In this document: positions 17,724 through 25,520 of the stretch, piece after piece | Layout: the number at the start of each line of letters is the position of its first letter | How positions within the stretch are numbered: the stretch's first letter is position 1 | Assembly (NCBI GenBank): GCA_963807975.1 | Contig: CAWEDV010000001.1 | Coordinates: 620,001-684,000, forward strand | From: JAACFF01 sp963807975 | Lineage (GTDB): Bacteria > Chloroflexota > Anaerolineae > Promineifilales > Promineifilaceae | Direction: 5' to 3' | Length of the DNA: 64,000 nt | Notes under the pieces: model-generated | Seen by the model: only the letters and a program-made list of their open reading frames with translations | What the model was told of the DNA's origin: nothing | Databases searched by the model: none | Made by a program: the position numbers and the translations under genes

Positions 17724-18086
17724 ATGACTATTTATTACACCGCAAAAGAAATTGAAGATATGGCGGCCAAGGGTATCCGGCAGTTGGAAGTAGGCCCCGG
17801 GGTCACCCTCACCGACTTCGCCCGCGAAACTGCCCAGCAGTTGGGCATTGCCCTGGTGAAGCCCGGGCAGCAGCAGGCGGCAGCGCCGGTTCCGGCAGCG
17901 CCAAGCACCTCCGCCGGTCGAACCAGCAAGTATAACAAGCCCTCGGGCTGTATGCATGGCAATCCGCGCCCGGCAGCTCCTTCACAATCATCGGCTGCGG
18001 CAGGCCCAGCTCCAGCCGGCGGCAGTTCAAATACAGTGAACCGGCTAATTGACCTCATGGGCAATGCCATGAAGCGAGGTGGATAA
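17724..18086 (+). CDS. Small BMC-associated protein with encapsulation-peptide-like C-terminus
   Basis: 120 residues. Residues 1-50 (YYTAKEIEDMAAKGIRQLEV, then LTDFARETAQQLGI) resemble the short domain found at the start of several BMC-associated proteins such as EutT/EutQ-like ones. A Pro/Ala/Ser-rich linker (50-100) follows, containing KYNKPSGCMHG, and an amphipathic helix ends the protein (NTVNRLIDLMGNAMKRGG), as in known encapsulation peptides. There is no enzyme domain. It may act as an adaptor or scaffold bringing cargo to the shell. It sits between BMC-T and BMC-P and has no counterpart in BMC locus 2. Confidence 0.75.
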   Translation: MTIYYTAKEIEDMAAKGIRQLEVGPGVTLTDFARETAQQLGIALVKPGQQQAAAPVPAAPSTSAGRTSKYNKPSGCMHGNPRPAAPSQSSAAAGPAPAGGSSNTVNRLIDLMGNAMKRGG

Positions 18087-18087
18087 G

Positions 18088-18375
18088 ATGAAAATCGCGA
18101 AAGTAGTGGGCGTGACCATTTGCACTTTGAAAGATCCGCGCCTGGAAAACTGCAAAATGCTTTTGGTGAGCGATGCAGACCATAACGGAGAGGTTGTTGG
18201 CGAACCCTATATCGCCCAAGATATCGTTGGCGCAGGACCGGAGGAACTAGTAATCGTCGTCCAGGGCAGTTCAGCCCGGATGGCGGCGGGTGATGCCAAC
18301 AAACCAATAGACGCTGCAATCGTCGGCATCCTGGATTCTCTTCAATATGAAGGCAAGACCACATTCAAGAAGTGA
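18088..18375 (+). CDS. BMC-P pentameric vertex protein (EutN/CcmL family)
   Basis: 95 residues matching EutN/CcmL: MKIAKVVGVTICTLKDPRL at the N-terminus, QDIVGAGPEELVIVVQGSSAR in the middle and DAAIVGILD at the end. Pentamers close the vertices of the polyhedral shell. ATG 18088 is chosen over GTG 18079 because AGGTGG precedes it by five bases and family members begin MKIAK. Only one BMC-P gene is present in the window, so BMC locus 2 shells would need this vertex protein or one encoded elsewhere. Confidence 0.95.
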   Translation: MKIAKVVGVTICTLKDPRLENCKMLLVSDADHNGEVVGEPYIAQDIVGAGPEELVIVVQGSSARMAAGDANKPIDAAIVGILDSLQYEGKTTFKK

Positions 18376-18408
18376 TAAGAATTAAACGAAATTCTGAGGA
18401 GTATTTCG

Positions 18409-18720
18409 ATGGCTAATAATGAAAACATAGAAGTAATTGGGATGCAGGCGTTGGGCATGATCGAAACAGTCGGTCTGGTAGCCAGTGTGGAAGCGGCGGA
18501 CGCCATGTCCAAAGCCTCCAACGTCGAACTATTGCAAAAGCGCGCCATTGGCGGCGGTTATGTAACGGTCATGGTTCGCGGTGACGTCGGCGCTGTGCGA
18601 ACAGCCTTAGGCGCAGGCCGCAGCGCTGCCTCGCGCATTGGGCAGGTCGTATCCACGCGCATCATTCCTGGTCCCCATTTTGACCTGGAGAACCTGCTTC
18701 CAGAATCGACGAAAGCGTAG
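18409..18720 (+). CDS. BMC-H shell protein, second type
   Basis: 103 residues, a single BMC domain: LGMIETVGLVASVEAADAMSK, then GGGYVTVMVRGDVGAVRTALGAG, and PGPHFDLENLLP. It has a ten-residue N-terminal extension compared with canonical PduA. GAGGAG precedes the ATG. It differs from the other BMC-H of this operon but is nearly the same as the one at 38415-38726 in BMC locus 2, so the two loci encode matching pairs of BMC-H paralogues. Confidence 0.96.
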   Translation: MANNENIEVIGMQALGMIETVGLVASVEAADAMSKASNVELLQKRAIGGGYVTVMVRGDVGAVRTALGAGRSAASRIGQVVSTRIIPGPHFDLENLLPESTKA

Positions 18721-18796
18721 GAAGAAAAGAGTTACAGGCAGCATGACCAGCAATTGCAGTTTGTAACTTGTAACTTGTAACGGCAAGGATTGCACT

Positions 18797-19657
18797 ATGA
18801 GCGTGGACAGAAAAGTAACGGCATCAACATTGCTGCGGAAAAAGCGGCGAGGTGAAAAAATATCACTCCTCACCGCCTATGACTATCCTATGGCCCTCTT
18901 TATCAACCAGGCCGGCGTGGATATCATCCTGGTTAGTGACGCCGTAGGCACGGTGGGCAACGGCCGTCCGGAAGCGGTATCCGTAAGCGTTGAGGAAATG
19001 ATCTACCACACGCAGGCGGTACGCAACGGGGCTGGCAACTCTATGGTCGTCACCACCCTACCCTTCGGCTCCTACGAGAGCAATGACCAGGCGGTGGGCA
19101 CGGCCGTTCGTCTTATGAAAGAAGGCGGAGCAGATGCCGTCCATTTTGAGGGCAGCAGTGCCCAGTCCGATAGGGTGAAAGCGATCGTCGACGCCGGCAT
19201 CCCTGTTCTAGGCCATATCGGCATCACCAAACAGAAGATCGTGCGCTCGGGCACTTTTCGCATTCAGGGTAGAACAGCCGACTCGGCGCAGCAGATATTG
19301 GCCGACGTCATCGCCTTCGCCAATGCCGGCGCCTTTGCCCTTATCCTAGAGTGTATTCCCACCAGTTTGGGTGAGATCATCGCCCAGAGCATTGATATTC
19401 CGGCCATCGGTATCGGCGCTGGATCGCGGGTCGACGGCCAAGCCTTGGTCACGCAGGATATGCTTGGTCTTTACAAAGAATTGTCCCCCCGCTTCCTCAA
19501 GGTTTATCTAGATTTGAACCAGATAATTGTCGATGCCTTGACCCAATTCCGGTCAGAAGTGGAACAGGGCCAATTCCCAGGCCCCGAGCACAGCTACACA
19601 ATAAATGAAGAAGAGCTGGGCAAATTACTGTCCCAGTTCCAGAGTGGAGTTCGGTAA
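18797..19657 (+). CDS. PanB-like (ketopantoate hydroxymethyltransferase family) protein with altered active site
   Basis: 286 residues, aligning end to end with PanB (PEP-mutase/isocitrate-lyase superfamily barrel): LLTAYDYPMA, LVSDAVG, MIYHTQAVR, LPFGSYES, HIGITKQ, ILECIP, GIGAG. PanB normally uses methylene-THF to hydroxymethylate 2-oxoisovalerate with Mg2+. Several E. coli active-site residues are replaced: Ser46 by Ala49, the Mg ligand Asp84 by Thr87, and Lys112 by His116. Asp45 (Asp48 here), Glu114 (Glu118) and Glu181 remain. It is therefore unlikely to be the housekeeping enzyme and may do a related retro-aldol or hydroxymethyl reaction on a compartment substrate. No panC or other pantothenate gene is nearby; it sits 76 bases after BMC-H. 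Confidence 0.85.
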   Translation: MSVDRKVTASTLLRKKRRGEKISLLTAYDYPMALFINQAGVDIILVSDAVGTVGNGRPEAVSVSVEEMIYHTQAVRNGAGNSMVVTTLPFGSYESNDQAVGTAVRLMKEGGADAVHFEGSSAQSDRVKAIVDAGIPVLGHIGITKQKIVRSGTFRIQGRTADSAQQILADVIAFANAGAFALILECIPTSLGEIIAQSIDIPAIGIGAGSRVDGQALVTQDMLGLYKELSPRFLKVYLDLNQIIVDALTQFRSEVEQGQFPGPEHSYTINEEELGKLLSQFQSGVR

Positions 19658-19682
19658 GAAATTCAAATAGGAGAATAAAAAT

Positions 19683-20432
19683 ATGGCTGAATCATTGAGT
19701 GGAAAAGTAGCCGTTATCAGCGGTGTCGGATCTGGTTTTGGCAAAGCCACCGCCGAAAAATTCGCTGCGGAAGATCAGGTCAATCTTGTTTTGATTGATC
19801 GCAACGAAGAAGCGCTAAAGGCTACCGCCGAAGCGTGCCTTGCGTCGGGATCGCAGGTGGTCCCCATAGCAGGAGATGTAACGAAACTAGAAACTTTTGA
19901 GCAGGCACTCGAAGCATGTTTGGAGAACTGGGACAGAGTCGATTTTCTGATCAATTACGCCGGTGGCGCGTTGAAGGTTGCACCGATCGAGGAAATGGAT
20001 GATGAGATCAACCGCCGTATCATGGACCTCAACCTACACAGCACGATCATGAGCTGCCGCACCTTTACCCCACAGTTCAAAAAACAGAAATTCGGCAAGA
20101 TCATCAATGTCTCCAGCGCCTGTGACCGCCGTTCATGGCCCGGCTGGTCAGTCTATTCGGCGGCCAAAGCGGCCGTCAATGCCTTTACGCGCTGCCTGTA
20201 CACAGAACTGCGTCCCCACAATATTGCCGTGGGGCTCGTCGTTCCCGGTGGATCCAATACCGGCTTCCAGGCCGCCGCCGCAGGCGTAGACGATTTCGAA
20301 TGGCAAGAGGAATTTGCCGTTCGTCCCGAGCATTTCGCGGACATGGTTTACCAGACCTGCGCCCTCACTACGGGCGGCGTCGTCACTGAGGTCGTGGTTT
20401 ACGGCCTGGCGCAGGATGTCAGTGGTTATTAG
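19683..20432 (+). CDS. SDR family oxidoreductase in BMC operon 1
   Basis: 249 residues, classical SDR: glycine motif SGVGSGFG (near 14-21), catalytic Ser in NVSSACDRR (near 140) and YSAAK (near 158-162). The usual NNAG is NYAG here, a modest deviation. It follows the PanB-like gene by 25 bases, so it belongs to BMC operon 1. A plausible role is a sugar-acid (e.g. L-gulonate 3-) dehydrogenase or aldehyde/keto reductase tied to the compartment chemistry, but the substrate cannot be read from sequence. Confidence 0.88.
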   Translation: MAESLSGKVAVISGVGSGFGKATAEKFAAEDQVNLVLIDRNEEALKATAEACLASGSQVVPIAGDVTKLETFEQALEACLENWDRVDFLINYAGGALKVAPIEEMDDEINRRIMDLNLHSTIMSCRTFTPQFKKQKFGKIINVSSACDRRSWPGWSVYSAAKAAVNAFTRCLYTELRPHNIAVGLVVPGGSNTGFQAAAAGVDDFEWQEEFAVRPEHFADMVYQTCALTTGGVVTEVVVYGLAQDVSGY

Positions 20433-20648
20433 GCGATAGAGGAAAGGGTCATCTATGGGCTGGCAAACCCCTCTGAGCGGTGAACCAGCTTGAACGAGTC
20501 CTTAACCAGAATGTAAGGAGGTAGTATCGAAATATTGTTTGGATTCGCATTTGTCGAGGAATTGTCTTGCAGATGCCTGCAGCCCTTATATGGGTATAGC
20601 GATTCCCGTGTTTCTTGAAGAAGAACCATCAAAAGGAGAGAGTTCGCA
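20433..20648 (+). promoter_or_regulatory. Leader region of ABC importer 1
   Basis: A 216-base gap with no supported gene except a doubtful 12-codon frame at 20455-20493. It probably carries the importer promoter, but I see no clear -35/-10 pair and no TCACA-WW-TGTGA palindrome, unlike ABC importer 2. AAAGGAGAG precedes the binding-protein ATG. Confidence 0.3.
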
Positions 20649-22793
20649 ATGTATAAGAAACTATTCCTGTTACTGATCGTGTTGGCATTGGCCAGTTTTG
20701 CACTGGTAGCTTGCGGCGGCGAAACAGCCGAACCGGAAGCGGAAGCACCGGCGGAAGCACCGGCAGAAGCGGAAGCGCCCGCGGAAGAAGAAGCAGAAGC
20801 GCCTGCTGAAGAAGCAGAAGCGCCCGCGGAAGAAGAAATGGAAGAAGGGGCCGTGGGCGAAGGCATGAAGATCGCTTTCTTCGTTTCCGACCTTTCCAAT
20901 GTGTTCCATCAAGCTCAGATCGCCGAAGCTACAGCCTACGCCGCCGAGAAGTATGGCGCCGAAGTCTTCGCTTTTGATGGTCAATCTGATGGGGCTGTTA
21001 TGACTCAGAATGTGGACCAGGTCTTGGCCCAGGGCATGGACGCGGCTACGATGCAGCTTTGGGAGCCGGATGCGGCCGTGCCCGGCATCATGGATGCCCT
21101 GGACGCGGGCCTGATCATGACCGCCTTCTTCAGCCCTGTAGCTGACACGGGCATCCCCGTTGCGCGCAGCGACGAGGCCGGCATTTCCTTCGAGATGGGT
21201 GTGGAAGCAGCCACGCAGTGGAAGGAAGCCAATCCTGACGTGCCGGTCACCTTTGTGCAAGTTGGTTGGCCAAACCACACCGAAGTTATCTCGGGGCGCG
21301 GCGCCCCATTTGCCGAGGGTGTTCTTTCCGTTGACCCCGACGCCATCGATCTGGGCGTTCAGGATGCCAGCACCGGGCCAGATACAGCTAAGCAGATTAT
21401 CCTGGATCTTGTCACCCAGCACCCAGAGATCAACGTGATCTACTCCCAAGCCTCAAACCTGACCGTGGGCACGATGGCTGCTCTGACCCAAGCTGGACGT
21501 GGCACCATGGATAATGGTGTCCCAACGACGGAGATCGTCGCCAGCGTCGACTTTGACGAAGTTGAATTCAATCAAGTATATGATCCAAACAGCTCGCTCA
21601 AACTGTCGATGGGTCTGCCGCCGGTTGAGACCTCTCGCGGGCGTATTGACCTGATCATGGACGTTGCCAATGGCGATGTCGCACCGACCAACGATCCCGC
21701 GGAAGAGTTCTTCTACAAGGCATACAACGTCTCCTATTGGACAATGGACGAAGCTGACGCTGCAGGCTGGCTGAATGAACAGTTTGGAGTCGAGGTTGAA
21801 GTTTCTGACCGTGCCATGGAAGAAGAAGCCATGGTCGAGGGAGTTGGCGAAGGCATGAAGATCGCTTTCTTCGTCTCCGATCTCTCCAATGTCTTCCATC
21901 AAGCACAGATCGCCGAGGCAACAGCGTACGCCGCCGAAAAGTATGGCGCCGAAGTCTTCGCTTTCGACGGTCAATCTGATGGGGCCGTTATGACCCAGAA
22001 TGTGGACCAAGTCTTGGCCCAGGGTATGGACGCGGCTACGATGCAGCTTTGGGAGCCGGATGCGGCCGTTCCCGGCATCATGGATGCCCTGGATGCAGGC
22101 CTGATCATGACCTCCTTCTTCAGCCCTGTAGCTGACACGGGAATCCCCGTTGCGCGCAGCGACGAGGCTGGCATTTCCTTCGAGATGGGTGTGGAAGCGG
22201 CCACGCAGTGGAAAGAAGCCAATCCTGACGTACCGATCACCTTCGTACAGGTCGGTTGGCCAAACCACACCGAAGTTATCTCCGGTCGTGGCGCGCCATT
22301 TGCTGAGGGCGTTCTCTCCGTTGACCCTGAGGCTATCGATCTGGGCGTTCAGGATGCCAGCACCGGGCCAGATACAGCCAAGCAGATTATCTTGGACCTT
22401 GTCACCCAGCATCCAGAGATCAACATTATCTACTCCCAGGCTTCGAACCTGACTGTAGGTACGATGGCAGCCCTGACCCAGGCGGGTCGCGGTACGATGG
22501 ACAACGGTGTGCCGACAACGGAGATCGTAGCCAGCGTTGACTTTGACGAAGTCGAGTACAACCAGATCTACGATCCCAACAGCTCGCTCAAGCTGTCGAT
22601 GGGCCTTCCGCCAGTTGAGACCTCTCGCGGACGTATTGACCTGATCATGGATGTTGCCAGCGGCAATGTCGCACCGACCAGTGATCCCGCGGAAGAGTTC
22701 TTCTACAAGGCTTACAACATCAATCCCTGGACCGTTTCCCAGGAAGAAGCAGCCGCATGGTTGAACGAGCAATTTGGAACCAACATTGAGTAG
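20649..22793 (+). CDS. Sugar ABC transporter substrate-binding lipoprotein with two tandem binding domains
   Basis: 714 residues, about twice the normal size. A lipoprotein signal ends at LVAC (Cys22), followed by an acidic Glu-Ala-Pro tether (about 27-68). Two copies of a ribose/galactose-type periplasmic-binding domain follow (about 70-380 and 400-714), each beginning GEGMKIAFFVSDLSNVFHQA. The coding repeat has a 990-base period (20856 onward and 21846 onward) and the copies are over 90% identical, joined by a short acidic linker. One polypeptide would present two nearly identical sugar-binding modules to the permease. ATPase and two permeases follow. The ligand is probably a pentose, hexose or sugar acid. 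Confidence 0.9.
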   Translation: MYKKLFLLLIVLALASFALVACGGETAEPEAEAPAEAPAEAEAPAEEEAEAPAEEAEAPAEEEMEEGAVGEGMKIAFFVSDLSNVFHQAQIAEATAYAAEKYGAEVFAFDGQSDGAVMTQNVDQVLAQGMDAATMQLWEPDAAVPGIMDALDAGLIMTAFFSPVADTGIPVARSDEAGISFEMGVEAATQWKEANPDVPVTFVQVGWPNHTEVISGRGAPFAEGVLSVDPDAIDLGVQDASTGPDTAKQIILDLVTQHPEINVIYSQASNLTVGTMAALTQAGRGTMDNGVPTTEIVASVDFDEVEFNQVYDPNSSLKLSMGLPPVETSRGRIDLIMDVANGDVAPTNDPAEEFFYKAYNVSYWTMDEADAAGWLNEQFGVEVEVSDRAMEEEAMVEGVGEGMKIAFFVSDLSNVFHQAQIAEATAYAAEKYGAEVFAFDGQSDGAVMTQNVDQVLAQGMDAATMQLWEPDAAVPGIMDALDAGLIMTSFFSPVADTGIPVARSDEAGISFEMGVEAATQWKEANPDVPITFVQVGWPNHTEVISGRGAPFAEGVLSVDPEAIDLGVQDASTGPDTAKQIILDLVTQHPEINIIYSQASNLTVGTMAALTQAGRGTMDNGVPTTEIVASVDFDEVEYNQIYDPNSSLKLSMGLPPVETSRGRIDLIMDVASGNVAPTSDPAEEFFYKAYNINPWTVSQEEAAAWLNEQFGTNIE
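20856..22788 (+). repeat. Two tandem 990-base units within the binding-protein gene
   Basis: Unit 1 begins near 20856 and unit 2 near 21846, each starting GGCGAAGGCATGAAGATCGC. The period is exactly 330 codons. Differences are scattered and mostly at third codon positions, which suggests an old enough duplication for silent drift or partial homogenisation. Confidence 0.9.
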
Positions 22794-22828
22794 AACTAAA
22801 TAACGGTATCCATTTGATAGATACATAA

Positions 22829-22855
22829 GGGAGAGGGGTTTTCCGCCCCTCTCCC
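22829..22855 (+). terminator. Stem-loop between binding protein and ATPase genes
   Basis: GGGAGAGGGG and CCCCTCTCCC form a perfect ten-base-pair stem with a seven-base loop. No T-run follows, so it is more likely an mRNA 3' stabiliser that raises binding-protein yield over the membrane components than a strong terminator. Confidence 0.55.
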
Positions 22856-22923
22856 AGATATCCAAGGTATCAGCATATTGCCCATTTTGCGAACAGGCGT
22901 GGTCCGTTTAGTTGGGACTGTAG

Positions 22924-22962
22924 CGCGATTTGGTAAATCGCGAATCGATTTGGCAAATCGAT
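22924..22962. repeat. Two adjacent short palindromes upstream of the ATPase gene
   Basis: CGCGATTTGGTAAATCGCG (22924-22942) and ATCGATTTGGCAAATCGAT (22944-22962), the first shared with 7011-7027. They lie just before the ribosome site of the ATPase gene. Confidence 0.6.
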
Positions 22963-22981
22963 TTACATAGGAGGAAAGGGA

Positions 22982-24472
22982 ATGGCATCGACCGAAAATG
23001 TATTAGAGATCCGGGATCTTGTCAAAGACTTTCCCGGTGTGCGGGCGGTCGACAATGTAAGCTTCAATATTAAGCGCAACACCGTCCACTGCCTGGTCGG
23101 CGAAAATGGTGCCGGGAAGTCTACACTGATCAAGATCCTGACCGGCGCTTATTCAAGAACGAGCGGCACAACGCTCTTAAATGGTAAAGCATACAACCCC
23201 CACAATCCAAAGGATGCGAGAAATTTGGGCGTAAGCACGCTTTACCAGGAACTCAACGTGGTCGATACGCTTACCGTTGAAGAAAATCTCACCTTGGGTA
23301 TGGAAGACACGAAATTCGGCTTCCTCAGAAAGACGGATAAGATCAATCGTATGATCAGCGTGATGAACAGCATCGAGCCCTCCATCCACCCCCAGCAAAA
23401 AGTATCCACCCTCAGCGTAGCCCAAAAACAGATTGTGGAAATTGCGAAGGCCGCGGCCACTGATTCGGACGTCATTATTATGGACGAGCCGACGGCGGCG
23501 ATCACCGAGGGCGAAATTGAGCGGCTGTTCAGTATCATTCAGAGATTGCGCGAACAAAATGTCACCGTCATCTACATCTCCCACCGCCTGCGGGAAATCT
23601 TTGAGATTGGGGATTATGTAACTGTTCTGCGGGATGGGCAGCACGTCGATACAAGACCATTATCCGAAGTAGACGGCCGTGCCGATTTGATCAAGATGAT
23701 GATTGGCCGCACAGTCTTTGAGCAGTACACGCCCAAAGAAGAGGCCGAAAGAGAAGTCGTCCTGCAGGTCAGTAATCTCTCCAATGAGAAGCTAAATGAT
23801 ATTTCCTTCAATGTCCATCAAGGGGAAATCGTGGGGTTTTATGGCCTTGTTGGTGCTGGGAAAACCGAACTGGCACGCGCTATCTTTGGAGCCGACCCAT
23901 TTGAGGGGGAGGTACTTTTGAAAGGCAGCAAGTTCCAGCCTTCTCCTGACAAGGCGATCGAAGCGGGCATCGCCCTGGTCCCTGAGGAAAGAAGATCTCA
24001 GGGATTGTTTACCATCCTCAATATTCGCAGCAACATTCCCGTTATGAATATGAATAATATCTCCCGCCGAGGGTGGATCAATTCTTCAAGAGAACGAAAC
24101 GTGGCTGTCGAATACATTGACAAGCTCAATATCGCAACCGACAGCCCGGAGAAAGAAGCGGCAAAGCTTTCCGGCGGCAACCAGCAGAAGGTGGTTTTAT
24201 CAAAGTGTCTGTTCGCGGATACGGATTTACTGATGCTTGACGAACCGACGCGCGGCGTCGATGTCGGCGCAAAGAGTGAAATATACAGCATCATTCGGCA
24301 GCTCTCGGAAGAGGGAAAATCAATCATGATCTTCTCTTCGGAACTGCCCGAGATTATCAATCTCTGCGATACCATTTACCTGCTCTTCGATGGCAGCCTA
24401 AAGGCTACCATGGCCAATGGCGAAGATATCGACAGTGAGGAAATCCTGCACATCGTCACGGGAGGAGAATAA
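22982..24472 (+). CDS. Sugar ABC transporter ATP-binding protein (RbsA/MglA/XylG type), importer 1
   Basis: 496 residues with two nucleotide-binding domains. Domain 1: Walker A GENGAGKST (near 39), LSVAQKQ in place of the signature, Walker B VIIMDEPTAA. Domain 2: degenerate P-loop GLVGAGKTE (near 285), signature LSGGNQQK and LLMLDEPTRGVDVG. This fused layout is diagnostic of the monosaccharide (CUT2) importer class. The gene is preceded by GGAGG, follows the binding-protein gene, and its last codons contain the ribosome site of the permease downstream. Confidence 0.95.
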   Translation: MASTENVLEIRDLVKDFPGVRAVDNVSFNIKRNTVHCLVGENGAGKSTLIKILTGAYSRTSGTTLLNGKAYNPHNPKDARNLGVSTLYQELNVVDTLTVEENLTLGMEDTKFGFLRKTDKINRMISVMNSIEPSIHPQQKVSTLSVAQKQIVEIAKAAATDSDVIIMDEPTAAITEGEIERLFSIIQRLREQNVTVIYISHRLREIFEIGDYVTVLRDGQHVDTRPLSEVDGRADLIKMMIGRTVFEQYTPKEEAEREVVLQVSNLSNEKLNDISFNVHQGEIVGFYGLVGAGKTELARAIFGADPFEGEVLLKGSKFQPSPDKAIEAGIALVPEERRSQGLFTILNIRSNIPVMNMNNISRRGWINSSRERNVAVEYIDKLNIATDSPEKEAAKLSGGNQQKVVLSKCLFADTDLLMLDEPTRGVDVGAKSEIYSIIRQLSEEGKSIMIFSSELPEIINLCDTIYLLFDGSLKATMANGEDIDSEEILHIVTGGE

Positions 24473-24474
24473 TT

Positions 24475-25509
24475 ATGGCTACTGCTACTCCTGACCAGGT
24501 GCAAACGAAGCGCTCCCTTCGCTCTAGAATAAGCAATGAAATGTTCATTGTCCTTTTGATGTTCGTGGTGCTCGTGCTGCTTGTTATCACCGCCTGGATC
24601 TTTGTCCCCGGTTTTGCCCAGGGACAAACCCTCATCAACCTAGTCACCAACAATTGGTACGTCGTAATTCTAGGAATCGGGGTCACATTTTTATTGATCA
24701 CCAAAAACTTTGACCTTTCGGTGGGCGGCGTCGTTGCCCTTACCGGCGTGCTGGCTGTCTATTTCAGCCAGGCCGCCAATGTATCGCAGAATGAGCTGGC
24801 CAACGGGCTCGGGCTGCCTTACCCAGTCGCCGTTGTATTGGCGCTTCTCGGCGCCATGAGTATTGGTGCTTTAAATGCCTTTTTCGTGGTAAAGCTGAAG
24901 GTACCTTCCATTATCGTTACTCTGGGAACGATGATGGTTGCGCGTGGCATCGCCCAGATTATTACCCAGGGCGCGCAGCGCAACACCAGTCTACCAGAAG
25001 CATTTGGCGTTATCGGCAATGCGGCCATTACAGGCACAACCATCAAATACTCGGTCGTGATCATGATCGCCCTGGTCATCATCGCTTTCATTTACGAGAG
25101 AAAGACCGTGACCGGCAAATTCACCTACTTCATCGGTGCCAATTCTGATGCGGCCCGTCTTTCTGGGATCAACGTCAATCGGCACCTCACCTATCTCTTC
25201 ATACTCAGTTCGCTGCTGGCCGGTATTACCGGACTTCTGCTGGCTTCTGAGTTCAAGGCGGGAGTTTCCAGCCGGGCAATGGGTTATGAGTTCGATGCCC
25301 TTGTAGTCTCACTGCTGGGCGGGGTCAGTATAGCAGGCGGCTTTGGGTCGGTTCTGGGCATGTTTGTGGGTGCTCTTATCCTATCAACCGTGCAGTCAGC
25401 CGCTACCGGTCTCTTATTGTCACCAGACTGGCAGTTCACGCTAAAGGCAATCGCCGTCTTTCTCGCCATTCTAGCCCAGAGCTATGTTCTAAAAAGAAGG
25501 CAAGGTTGA
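24475..25509 (+). CDS. Sugar ABC transporter permease (RbsC type), importer 1, subunit 1
   Basis: 344 residues, hydrophobic, about eight to ten membrane segments, matching the BPD_transp_2 family of CUT2 importers. The cytoplasmic loop with GANSDAARLSGINVNRHL (near 220) is the conserved ATPase-coupling motif of RbsC/XylH-type permeases. GGAGGAG overlaps the ATPase gene end, indicating coupled expression. With a second, different permease next to it, the importer is probably a heterodimer rather than the RbsC homodimer. Confidence 0.93.
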   Translation: MATATPDQVQTKRSLRSRISNEMFIVLLMFVVLVLLVITAWIFVPGFAQGQTLINLVTNNWYVVILGIGVTFLLITKNFDLSVGGVVALTGVLAVYFSQAANVSQNELANGLGLPYPVAVVLALLGAMSIGALNAFFVVKLKVPSIIVTLGTMMVARGIAQIITQGAQRNTSLPEAFGVIGNAAITGTTIKYSVVIMIALVIIAFIYERKTVTGKFTYFIGANSDAARLSGINVNRHLTYLFILSSLLAGITGLLLASEFKAGVSSRAMGYEFDALVVSLLGGVSIAGGFGSVLGMFVGALILSTVQSAATGLLLSPDWQFTLKAIAVFLAILAQSYVLKRRQG

Positions 25510-25520
25510 GGAGGAGCAGC

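Noticed and set aside
18797..19657. Calling this simply housekeeping panB
   Set aside because: The fold is clear but three catalytic or metal-binding residues are replaced and the gene is in a BMC operon, so the canonical function is doubtful.
15630..20432. Assignment to propanediol, ethanolamine or glycyl-radical microcompartments
   Set aside because: None of their signature enzymes is present; core enzymes are of the sugar-phosphate type.
21453..22865. 470-codon minus-strand frame antisense to the tandem binding protein
   Set aside because: A by-product of the duplicated binding-protein gene; the antisense product also shows the 330-residue period and no known fold.
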